A DNA stretch of 64,000 nucleotides from JAOUEA01 sp963797635 (GTDB lineage: Bacteria; Actinomycetota; UBA4738; HRBIN12): contig CAWCPZ010000010.1 in NCBI GenBank assembly GCA_963797635.1, positions 62,001 to 126,000 of the forward strand. Reading direction: 5' to 3'. This document shows positions 45,012 to 52,559 of the stretch, piece after piece. The notes under the pieces are model-generated. The model searched no databases, was not told where the DNA came from, and saw only the letters and a list, made by a program, of their open reading frames with translations. The translations under genes and the position numbers were made by a program. Every line of letters starts with the position of its first letter. Within the stretch, counting starts at the first letter, position 1.

Positions 45012-46870
45012 TGGCCGCCGAACTCGCCCGGCTGCGCGGCGACGACGACGAACTGCCCGTGCCCGAGGAGCTGAAGGGCTCGTTCGGCGTGCTCCGGCGT
45101 GGCGTGCACGAGAGCCCCGAGCTCCGCAAGGGCCTGGGGTTCACCTTGGTCGTCTCGCTCGGCGTCACGGTGGTCTCGCTGGTGACGCCGGTGTTGGTGC
45201 AGCAGGTGTTCGACAAGGGGTTCACCCCGGAGTTCCGGCCCACCTTCGTGTACGGCATGTGCGCGGCGGCGTTCCTGCTGGTGCTGGTGGCGTTCCTGGC
45301 GGCCCGCACGGCCGGCAAGCGACTGGTCCGCACGTCCGAGGAAGCCCTGTTGAACCTGCGCGTGCGCACGTTCGCCCACATCCACCGGCTCTCGATCGCC
45401 GAGCAGTCCGAGGAGAAGCGCGGGGTGTTCGTGGCGCGCGTCACCGCCGATGCCGACTCGCTGCAGCAGTTCACCGAATACGGCGGGATCGCGTGGCTCA
45501 TCTCGTTCGTGCAGGCGTTCGGCGCCCTGGCCCTGATGCTGATCTACTCCTGGCAGCTCTCGATCGTGGTGGTGCTCCTGATGGTGCCGCTGGTGACGAT
45601 CATGGGCTCGATGCAGGCGCGGCTGTCGGCCGCGTTCGACGCTGCGCGGACCCGCGTGGGCGAGATGCTGAGCGAGGTCTCCGAGAGCGTGATGGGCGCC
45701 GCGGTGGTCCGCGCCTACGGCCTGGACGACACGATCCACGCCCGGGTGACGGGTGCGATCGGGCGCCGGTACGACGCCGAGGTGAAGGCCCACCTGCGGG
45801 CGGCCACCCTGTGGCCGATGTCCAGCGTCTTCTACGCCCTCACGCTCTCGGTCGTGGTGGCGGTGGGCGCGCTGTTCGGGCCGGAGTGGGGGCTGACGTT
45901 CGGCACGGTGACCGCGTTCCTGTTCCTGGGCGACGTGTTCCTGGGGGTGTTCGAGGACCTGCCGGAGATCTACGCCGAGACCCAGACCGCGATCGCGGGC
46001 TGGCGCAAGATCCTGGCCGTGCTCGACCTGCCGGTGGAGATCGAAGAGCCCACCGACGGTGTGCGCCTGCCCACCCACGGCGCCCTCGACGTGGCCGTGC
46101 ACGACATGACCTACGCCTACCGCAACGGCAAGCCCGTGCTGCACGACATCGACGTCACGGTGCCGGCCGGTTCCCACATCGCGATCGTGGGAGAGACCGG
46201 CAGCGGCAAGTCGACGTTCGCCAAGCTGCTGACCCGGCTCGCCGACCCCGCCGACGGCCTGATCGAGGTGGGCGGCGTCGACCTGCGCGAGATCGATCCT
46301 TCATCTCGCCGCGTCGCGATCCGCATGGTGCCGCAGGACGGGTTCCTGTTCGACTGGACCGTGCGGGAGAACGTGAAGGTCGGCCGCGACGGCGCCACCG
46401 ATCGCGAGGTCGACGCCGCCTTCGAGGAGCTGGGACTGGGCGACTGGGTCCGCGCGCTGCAGGACGGCCTCGACACCCGGGCGGGAGAACGGGGTGAACA
46501 GCTCTCGGTGGGCGAACGGCAGCTGATCGCGCTGGTGCGCGCCCAGATCGCCGACCCGGGACTGCTGATCCTGGACGAGGCGACGAGCGCGGTGGACCCC
46601 GCCACCGAGGCGCGGATCACCGAGGCCCTGCGGCGGCTCTCTGCCGGCCGGACCACCGTCACGATCGCGCACCGCTTGAGCACCGCCGAGCACGCCGACC
46701 GCGTGCTGGTGTTCGACGGCGGCCGGATCGTGGAGGAGGGCACCCACGACGAACTCATCGCCGGGCGCGGCGTGTACGCCGGGCTGTTCCAGAGCTGGCT
46801 GGGCAACACCCAGGTCGACAGCCCAGATGCCCAGCAGGCCGAGGTGCAACCGGACCCGTCGGCCCGGTAG
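45011..46870 (+). CDS. ABC exporter half-transporter, catalytic-site subunit
   Basis: This 619-residue partner of the previous gene has an N-terminal cytoplasmic stretch, six helices (about 40-330) and an ATPase domain with Walker A GETGSGKST, Walker B LLILDEATSAVDP with the catalytic Glu, and H-loop VTIAHRLS. Its signature is altered to LSVGERQ. Together the pair would form one competent ATP site and one degenerate site, as in known heterodimeric exporters such as TM287/288. Its ATG overlaps the upstream stop by one base. Confidence 0.9.
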   Translation: MAAELARLRGDDDELPVPEELKGSFGVLRRGVHESPELRKGLGFTLVVSLGVTVVSLVTPVLVQQVFDKGFTPEFRPTFVYGMCAAAFLLVLVAFLAARTAGKRLVRTSEEALLNLRVRTFAHIHRLSIAEQSEEKRGVFVARVTADADSLQQFTEYGGIAWLISFVQAFGALALMLIYSWQLSIVVVLLMVPLVTIMGSMQARLSAAFDAARTRVGEMLSEVSESVMGAAVVRAYGLDDTIHARVTGAIGRRYDAEVKAHLRAATLWPMSSVFYALTLSVVVAVGALFGPEWGLTFGTVTAFLFLGDVFLGVFEDLPEIYAETQTAIAGWRKILAVLDLPVEIEEPTDGVRLPTHGALDVAVHDMTYAYRNGKPVLHDIDVTVPAGSHIAIVGETGSGKSTFAKLLTRLADPADGLIEVGGVDLREIDPSSRRVAIRMVPQDGFLFDWTVRENVKVGRDGATDREVDAAFEELGLGDWVRALQDGLDTRAGERGEQLSVGERQLIALVRAQIADPGLLILDEATSAVDPATEARITEALRRLSAGRTTVTIAHRLSTAEHADRVLVFDGGRIVEEGTHDELIAGRGVYAGLFQSWLGNTQVDSPDAQQAEVQPDPSAR

Positions 46871-46881
46871 CATCTCGGGCG

Positions 46882-47142
46882 ATGCCGGAGTCCAAAGGTC
46901 GCCAGAAGAAGAAGTCGCCGCGCTACCGCGCGCCTTCCCAGCAGGCCAAGGCCAAGCACAAGTCCAGCCCGCGCTGGTACGGCCCGCTGCTGATCGCGCT
47001 GATGGCCGCCGGGGTCCTGGTCATCGTCCTCAACTACGTGGGATTGATCCCGGGTACCGACAACCAGGCCGATCCGATCTACCTGTGGGTGGGACTCGGC
47101 CTGATCGGGGTCGGGTTCGTGGGCACCACCTTCTGGTACTGA
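46882..47142 (+). CDS. crgA: Cell division protein CrgA
   Basis: This 86-residue protein has a basic N-terminus (MPESKGRQKKKSPRYR) and two membrane helices (about 32-53 and 66-85), matching the actinobacterial CrgA family that recruits FtsZ-ring and PBP partners in division. A TAGCAT -10 box (46868-46873) is 8 nt before the ATG, so it seems leaderless and independent of the exporter. In many actinobacteria crgA lies near oriC, and here DnaA-box-like repeats follow it directly. Confidence 0.85.
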   Translation: MPESKGRQKKKSPRYRAPSQQAKAKHKSSPRWYGPLLIALMAAGVLVIVLNYVGLIPGTDNQADPIYLWVGLGLIGVGFVGTTFWY

Positions 47143-47187
47143 GCCGACCTCCCGGTGCAAGGCCTCGGCCGAATCACACCGATGTGA

Positions 47188-47303
47188 TCTTCCACAGGCT
47201 TGTCCACACCGGTGGATAACCACCTGCGTGGTCGTCCGGCGTTCGTCGGAGGTTCATCTCCTGTGGATAACCGGTGGATACCCGTGGGGGACCCGGTGGA
47301 TAA
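47188..47303. repeat. Cluster of DnaA-box-like nonamers
   Basis: Six near matches lie within 116 bp. TGTGGATAA at 47262-47270 is a perfect TTATCCACA on the other strand. TTGTCCACA at 47200-47208 is the actinobacterial consensus. GGTGGATAA at 47211-47219 and 47295-47303 and GGTGGATAC at 47273-47281 are one or two bases off, and TCTTCCACA at 47188-47196 is two off. Several share the longer CCGGTGGATAA(CC). There is no AT-rich unwinding region. It could be a DnaA-titration or regulatory cluster, or an origin fragment. Confidence 0.6.
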
Positions 47304-47311
47304 CCGCCGGA

Positions 47312-47569
47312 TCAGGCCGGCCGGCGGACCACCTGCATGCGCTCACCGCAGTGCCGAGGCACCTGGAGTTCGCCCAGCCGCGACACCTTGTACTCCGTCC
47401 CGCACTCGCCACACACCAGGTAGACGTCGAGATCCTCGACGTCCTCGGGCTCGTCGGGCGCCACGTCCTTCGTGGGGTCGGGCGAGAACGAGCGGATCGA
47501 CGCGATGCCGATCCGCCAGATCAGCGCGCCGATCAGGATCGCCGTGAGGACGAGCAGCCAGGTGGGCAC
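47312..47569 (-). CDS. Small membrane-anchored zinc-ribbon protein
   Basis: This 85-residue protein has one N-terminal helix (about 3-22), an acidic linker (DEPEDVEDLD) and a CxxC...C ribbon (LVCGECGTEYKVSRLGELQVPRHCGERMQ). Function is unknown; similar small proteins are common near division or origin genes in actinobacteria, but I know no assigned role. It lies downstream of thiP on the same strand with an 18-bp gap and may be part of that transcript. Confidence 0.65.
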   Translation of the reverse strand: MPTWLLVLTAILIGALIWRIGIASIRSFSPDPTKDVAPDEPEDVEDLDVYLVCGECGTEYKVSRLGELQVPRHCGERMQVVRRPA

Positions 47570-47587
47570 GGTTCCACGCTAACAGCC

Positions 47588-49297
47588 TCAGATCGTGCGA
47601 CCGGTCGCGACCTGGGCACCACCCGTGCCGCGTCCGAATCGGTCGATCGCCAGCGCCCCCACGGCCGTCACCACCATGAGGATCACGCTCATCGCGGCCG
47701 CCTGGCTCAGGGACGCCGAACCCGGCTGGCCCAGCAGCCGCGAGATCGCCACCGGCAGCGTCGGCCGGTCCGGGGTGGCCAGGAACGCCGCCGCCCCGAA
47801 CTCCCCCAACGCCACGATGAAGGCGAACGCCCCGGCGGCCGCGATCGCGGGCCGGGCGATCGGCAGCGTCACGGCCGTCAGGATCCGGCCCGGCGAGGCA
47901 CCGAGGTCGGCCGCCGCCTCGGTGAGCCCGGACTCGATCGAGACCAGCACCGGCGTCACGATCCGCACCACGAACGGCAGGGCGATCACCGCCTGGGCCA
48001 GCGGCACCACCCAGGCCGAACCCCGCAGGTCGAGCGGCGCGTCGTCGAAAGCGACCACGTAGCCGAAGCCCACGGTCACCGCCGAGACGCCCAACGGGAG
48101 CGCCACCAGCACGGTGAGCCACGACGACCGCCGCGCTCGGGCGATCGCCAGCGCCGCCGGCACGCCGATCACCACGGCGAACACGGCCGCGGCCGACGCC
48201 GTCACGAGCGAATGTCCGATCGAGCTCAACGGCGCGACCGACAGCACGCTCCCCCGCCGCGCATCGCCGAGCGTGGTGAACGCTCGCAGCGACAACCCAC
48301 CGAGACCACCGCCGAAGGCTCGCCACACGAGCGCGAGGACGGGCGTGACCAGCAGCACGCAGGTCGCGCCCACCACCGAGACCACCAGCAGCCGTTCGCG
48401 CCGGTCCCGGATCGGCCGGGCCGCACCCGTCGTGACCAGCGACAGCGGTACCCCGGCGCGCGCCGCCAGCACGCTCTCCACCAACAGGAGCGCACCGACG
48501 AACACCATCTGCACCAGCGCCAACACCGCGGCCGTCGACAGATCGAGCAGTTGCGAGGTGTGCCGGTAGACCTCGACCTCGAGCGTCGAACCGCCCGGGC
48601 GTCCCAACAACAGCACGATGCCGAACGACGTGAACGCGAACAGGAACACCAACGCCGCGGCGCTCGCGATCGCCGGGCGGGCGATCGGCAGCAACACCCG
48701 CCGGAACGTCTCGATGCGACCCGCCCCCAACGACTCGGCGGTCTCCTCGAGCTCGGGATCCACCTGGTCCCAGTACGAGCCCACCACCCGCACGACCACG
48801 GCGACGTTGAAGAACACGTGCGCGGCCAGCAGCGCCCCGATCGTGCGGTGCAGCCCGTCGCCCGCATCGATCCCGACCCATCCGGCCGCGGTCGCCCCCG
48901 GGCTCCCCGGTCCGAGCAGCCCGACGAACGCCGTTCCCACCACGACGGTGGGCAGCACGAACGGCACCAGGGTCATCGCGCGCACCACGCGACGGCCACG
49001 GAAGGCGAACCGCGACAGGACGAACGCCGCGGGCAGCCCCACGAGCAACGTCAGCACCGTGGAGACGGTCGCCTGCCACAGCGTGAACCACGCCACCCCT
49101 CGAAGATCGGGGTCGGCGATCACCCGTCCGATCGCGCCCAGGTCGAGCGCGCCGTCGGGCCGGAGCCCACGATCGAGGATCGAGACCAGCGGGAACACGA
49201 AGAAGAGCGCGAGGAACGCCAGGGGGATCGCCAGCAGCCCCGCGCGTCCCGCCCGGGAGCTCAGCGCAGCACGAGGTCGGTCCACCGGTCCACCCAC
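47588..49297 (-). CDS. thiP: Thiamine ABC transporter permease ThiP
   Basis: This 569-residue fused permease has two permease domains in tandem, each with six helices and an EAA motif (ETAESLGAGRIETFRRVLLPIARPA in the first, EAAADLGASPGRILTAVTLPIARPA in the second). This matches the ThiP/iron-type double permease. It follows thiB with an overlap of up to 37 bp (GTG at 49297 or 49285). The substrate is inferred from the upstream TPP riboswitch and thiamine pyrophosphokinase. No ATPase gene (thiQ) follows. Confidence 0.87.
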   Translation of the reverse strand: MGGPVDRPRAALSSRAGRAGLLAIPLAFLALFFVFPLVSILDRGLRPDGALDLGAIGRVIADPDLRGVAWFTLWQATVSTVLTLLVGLPAAFVLSRFAFRGRRVVRAMTLVPFVLPTVVVGTAFVGLLGPGSPGATAAGWVGIDAGDGLHRTIGALLAAHVFFNVAVVVRVVGSYWDQVDPELEETAESLGAGRIETFRRVLLPIARPAIASAAALVFLFAFTSFGIVLLLGRPGGSTLEVEVYRHTSQLLDLSTAAVLALVQMVFVGALLLVESVLAARAGVPLSLVTTGAARPIRDRRERLLVVSVVGATCVLLVTPVLALVWRAFGGGLGGLSLRAFTTLGDARRGSVLSVAPLSSIGHSLVTASAAAVFAVVIGVPAALAIARARRSSWLTVLVALPLGVSAVTVGFGYVVAFDDAPLDLRGSAWVVPLAQAVIALPFVVRIVTPVLVSIESGLTEAAADLGASPGRILTAVTLPIARPAIAAAGAFAFIVALGEFGAAAFLATPDRPTLPVAISRLLGQPGSASLSQAAAMSVILMVVTAVGALAIDRFGRGTGGAQVATGRTI

Positions 49298-50343
49298 GCC
49301 GCCCGTCGGTCCGCGATCAGCTCCGGCGACAAGGTCAGCGGCGAGTCCGGCACGACGGCGTACCGGACGAACTCGGGCGGCAGCTTCGCATCCTCGGCCA
49401 CCGGGAACACGAACATCTTCAGCGGGATGTCCTCCTGGAACGGCCGCGACAACAGGAAGTCGATCAACCGGCCGGCTTCTGCGGGATGGTCGGTCCCCTC
49501 GAGGACACCGGCGAACTCGATCTGGCGGAAACAGCTCGAGGCCACCACCGCCGTCGGAGCGGCATCGACCGGCGGATCGGCGAACACCACCTCGGCCACC
49601 GGGCTCGAGGCGTACGACACCACGATCGGATGGGTCCCCTCACCGCCGCCGGCCCCCGAGAACTCGCCGTAGTAGGCGCCCTCCCAGCCGTCGACGACGA
49701 GCACGTCGTTGTCGCGGAGCTCCGTCCAGTAGGTCTCCCACCCCTGTTCACCGAACTCGGCGACGGTGGCCAGCAGGAACGCGAGCCCGGGCGTCGAGGT
49801 GGCCGGGTTCTCCACGACCGTGAGCCCGCGATAGGCCGGGTCGGTCAGATCGGACAGCGACGTCGGCGCGGGCAGGCCGTGGTCGTCGAACCATCCGATG
49901 TCGACGTTGAGGCACACCTCGCCGTGGTCGATCGGCGTCACCCGGTGCTCGGGATCGACGTCGTAGGCGTCGTCCACCTGGTCCAGCCGCGGTGAGGTGT
50001 AGGGCGCGAACACCCCCGCGTCCAGCGCGCCGGCGAGCAGGTTGTCGTCGATGCCGAAGAGCACGTCGCCCTCCGGGTTGCCGGCCGACAGGATCGCGCG
50101 GTTCACGAGCTGACCGGCGTCACCGGCCGGCACCACCCGCACCTCGATGCCCGTCTCGTCGGTGAAGGCGGCGAGCACCTTCTCGGATGCATCGAACGAA
50201 TCGTGGGTCAGCAGCGTGAGGGTCACCGGCTCCGAGGATGCGGAACCGGTGGCCTCGTTCGTGGGATCGGAGGAGGTACACGCGACGGCCAGGGCGCTCA
50301 CGGCGAACACGGTCACGAAGGCAGCCCACCGACGCCTACGCAT
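49261..50343 (-). CDS. thiB: Thiamine ABC transporter substrate-binding lipoprotein
   Basis: This 360-residue lipoprotein has a signal peptide and lipobox (ALAVAC, Cys about residue 22). The rest is a type II periplasmic-binding fold of the ThiB/TbpA group (LLTHDSFDASEKVLAAF, GIDDNLLAGALDAGVFAPY, CLNVDIGWF, FPVAEDAKLPPEF). The ATG at 50343 lies within the end of the thiN gene (8-bp overlap), so it is coupled. Confidence 0.88.
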   Translation of the reverse strand: MRRRRWAAFVTVFAVSALAVACTSSDPTNEATGSASSEPVTLTLLTHDSFDASEKVLAAFTDETGIEVRVVPAGDAGQLVNRAILSAGNPEGDVLFGIDDNLLAGALDAGVFAPYTSPRLDQVDDAYDVDPEHRVTPIDHGEVCLNVDIGWFDDHGLPAPTSLSDLTDPAYRGLTVVENPATSTPGLAFLLATVAEFGEQGWETYWTELRDNDVLVVDGWEGAYYGEFSGAGGGEGTHPIVVSYASSPVAEVVFADPPVDAAPTAVVASSCFRQIEFAGVLEGTDHPAEAGRLIDFLLSRPFQEDIPLKMFVFPVAEDAKLPPEFVRYAVVPDSPLTLSPELIADRRAAWVDRWTDLVLR

Positions 50344-50989
50344 CGCGCACCTCACCGGGCCGGACCACGAGGACGACCCCGGCCTCGATCGAGACCGAGG
50401 CCTCCGCCATGGCGAACTCGTTGCTGACGCCCCAGCCCGATGCGGCCGGCAGGTCCTGGCCGTCCAGGGTCCAGCGCAGCCCGCGGGTCCGCACGCCGGC
50501 GGCCGGACCACCGACGGCGAGCAGGCTCAGGACCTCGCCGGGGGTACCGTCCAGCGCACGCTCACTGCGCACGACGTGCAGACGGGCGACCCCGAACACC
50601 GCGTCGACCTCCACCGCGGCGAGCCGTGGATGCCCCAGCGCCAGGGCGTTCGCGATGACGAAGTCCAGCCGCCCCCCGGCTCCCCCAGCGACCACGATCC
50701 GCTCCGCCTGTGAGGTGAGCGCTTCGTCGAGGGCGAGCTCCAGGTCGGTGGCGTCCTTGTCGGCGGGATGGCGCATCACCCGTCCCCCCGCTCGCTCCAC
50801 CTGGGCGAGCGTCGAGGCCGGGACCGAGTCCATGTCGCCCACCACGACGTCGACCTCCAGGCCGAGGCGCAACGCTTCGCGGGCGCCGTCGTCGGCCGCG
50901 ATGACGACGTCGGGGGCCGCGGGCAACGCCCACGGTGCGAGGACGGGCCCGCCGCCACAGACGACGAGCGCGGTGCGAGGTGACGCCAT
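50336..50989 (-). CDS. thiN: Thiamine pyrophosphokinase
   Basis: This 217-residue enzyme makes TPP from thiamine and ATP. It has the metal and nucleotide motifs VIAADDGAREALRLG, VVGDMDSV, HPADKDATDLELALDEAL and GGAGGRLDF. The ATG at 50989 follows a GGAGGGAG ribosome site, right after the riboswitch. It begins the thiN-thiB-thiP salvage operon. Confidence 0.9.
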   Translation of the reverse strand: MASPRTALVVCGGGPVLAPWALPAAPDVVIAADDGAREALRLGLEVDVVVGDMDSVPASTLAQVERAGGRVMRHPADKDATDLELALDEALTSQAERIVVAGGAGGRLDFVIANALALGHPRLAAVEVDAVFGVARLHVVRSERALDGTPGEVLSLLAVGGPAAGVRTRGLRWTLDGQDLPAASGWGVSNEFAMAEASVSIEAGVVLVVRPGEVRDA

Positions 50990-50995
50990 CAGCTC

Positions 50996-51090
50996 CCTCC
51001 GCCAGCATGACCTGGTTCAGGTTCGTCGGGTCGCCGACGGGGTAGTCGGCCTCTCAGCCCGGTCCTTCCGGGCTCCCCGGTGATTCCCTC
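50996..51090 (-). promoter_or_regulatory. TPP riboswitch
   Basis: On the minus strand the conserved thi-box parts appear in order: GGGGAGCCCGG, then GCTGAGAGG, then CGACCCGACGAACCTGA and ACCAGGTCATGCTGGCGGAGGG. The CTGAGA and ACCTGA cores are diagnostic. The ribosome site of thiN lies at its 3' edge, so ligand binding probably blocks translation. The exact outer ends were not folded. Confidence 0.92.
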
Positions 51091-51128
51091 CCAGTCTACG
51101 GCGGCGCGCGACGGATGGCGCGGCGGCG

Positions 51129-52490
51129 CTAGATCAGGCCCTGCGAGAGCATCGCGTCGGCCACCTTGACGAAGCCGGCGATGTTGGCGCCCATCACGTA
51201 GTTGCCGGGGTGGCCGTAGTCCTCGGCGGTGTCACGGCACTGCTCGTGGATGCGCGTCACGATCGAGTAGAGCCGCTGGTCCATCTCCTCGCGCGACCAC
51301 GTCACGCGCATCGAGTTCTGGCTCATCTCCAGGCCGCTCACGGCCACGCCGCCCCCGTTCGCGGCCTTGCCCGGGCCGTACAGGATCGAGGCCGACACGA
51401 ACGCCTCCACGCCTTCGGGCACCGTGGGCATGTTCGCGCCCTCGCTCACCACGCCGACGCCGTTGTTCAGCAGGTTCGCGGCGTCCTTGGCGTTGATCTC
51501 GTTCTGGGTGGCGCTGGGGAACGCGCAGTCGGCCGCGATGTCCCACAGCGGGTTGTGGTCGTTCCGCGGGTCGGCGGGGATGAACTCGGCGCCGGGGAAC
51601 CGGTCGGCGTACTCCATGATGCGTCCGCGGCGCTCGTTCTTGAGGTCCATGACCCAGTGGAGCTTGTCGCGATCGATCCCGTTCTTGTCGTACAGCACGC
51701 CGCCCGAGTCCGACAGCGTGATCGGCTTCGCGCCGAAGTCCAGCAGCTTCTCGACCGTGTACTGCGCCACGTTGCCCGAGCCCGACACCAGGCACACCTT
51801 GCCGTCCAGCGTGTCGCCGCGGGTGTGGAGCATCTGCTCGGCGAAGTACACCGCGCCGTACCCGGTGGCCTCGGGCCGGATCAGCGAACCGCCCCAGTCC
51901 AGCCCCTTGCCGGTGAGCGAGCCGGTGAACTCGTTCCGGATCCGCTTGTACTGACCGAACAGGTAGCCGATCTCCCGACCCCCCACGCCGATGTCGCCGG
52001 CCGGCACGTCGGTGTGCGGACCGATGTGGCGCTGCAGCTCGGTCATGAACGACTGGCAGAACCGCATCACCTCGGCGTCGGACTTGCCCTTCGGATCGAA
52101 GTCGGCGCCGCCCTTGCCCGCGCCGATCGGCAGCGTGGTGAGCGCGTTCTTGAAGATCTGCTCGAACGCCAGGAACTTCAGCATGCCCAGGTACACCGTG
52201 GGGTGGAACCGCAGGCCACCCTTGTACGGGCCGATCGCGCTGTTCATCTCGACGCGGATGCCGCGGTTGACGTGCACCTCGCCGTCGTCGTCCTGCCACG
52301 GCACCCGGAACATGATCACGCGTTCGGGTTCGATCAGCCGTTCCAGGATCGCGCCTTCGCGGTACTTCGGATGACGCTCGAGCACCGGAGCGAGGGAGTC
52401 GGTCACCTCCTGCACCGCTTGGAGGAATTCGGGCTCGTTCGGGTTCTTGGCCGTCACTTCGGCCATGAGCCGACGGACGTACTCACTCAC
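51129..52490 (-). CDS. gdhA: NADP-type glutamate dehydrogenase
   Basis: This 453-residue enzyme assimilates ammonia with 2-oxoglutarate. It shows PYKGGLRFHPTV, LPIGAGKGGADFDPKGKSD (catalytic Lys), DVPAGDIGVGGREIGYLFGQYKRI, GSGNVAQYTVEKL for coenzyme binding and PSATQNEI. Length and motifs match the hexameric NADP-dependent GdhA. It stands alone, downstream of an S9 peptidase gene on the same strand. Confidence 0.95.
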   Translation of the reverse strand: MSEYVRRLMAEVTAKNPNEPEFLQAVQEVTDSLAPVLERHPKYREGAILERLIEPERVIMFRVPWQDDDGEVHVNRGIRVEMNSAIGPYKGGLRFHPTVYLGMLKFLAFEQIFKNALTTLPIGAGKGGADFDPKGKSDAEVMRFCQSFMTELQRHIGPHTDVPAGDIGVGGREIGYLFGQYKRIRNEFTGSLTGKGLDWGGSLIRPEATGYGAVYFAEQMLHTRGDTLDGKVCLVSGSGNVAQYTVEKLLDFGAKPITLSDSGGVLYDKNGIDRDKLHWVMDLKNERRGRIMEYADRFPGAEFIPADPRNDHNPLWDIAADCAFPSATQNEINAKDAANLLNNGVGVVSEGANMPTVPEGVEAFVSASILYGPGKAANGGGVAVSGLEMSQNSMRVTWSREEMDQRLYSIVTRIHEQCRDTAEDYGHPGNYVMGANIAGFVKVADAMLSQGLI

Positions 52491-52559
52491 CAGCTATCGC
52501 CCCCCGGGCGTGTCGGTCGTCCGGGGGAGTCTATGCGAGGCAGTCGTTCAGAACCAGGG

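Noticed and set aside
47188..47303. A complete oriC
   Set aside because: DnaA-box-like sites are present but there is no AT-rich unwinding element and no dnaA, dnaN or rpmH beside it. I report a DnaA-box cluster only.
47188..47303. A CRISPR array from repeated GTGGATAAC units
   Set aside because: The repeats are 9-11 bp, unevenly spaced and lack spacers or cas genes.
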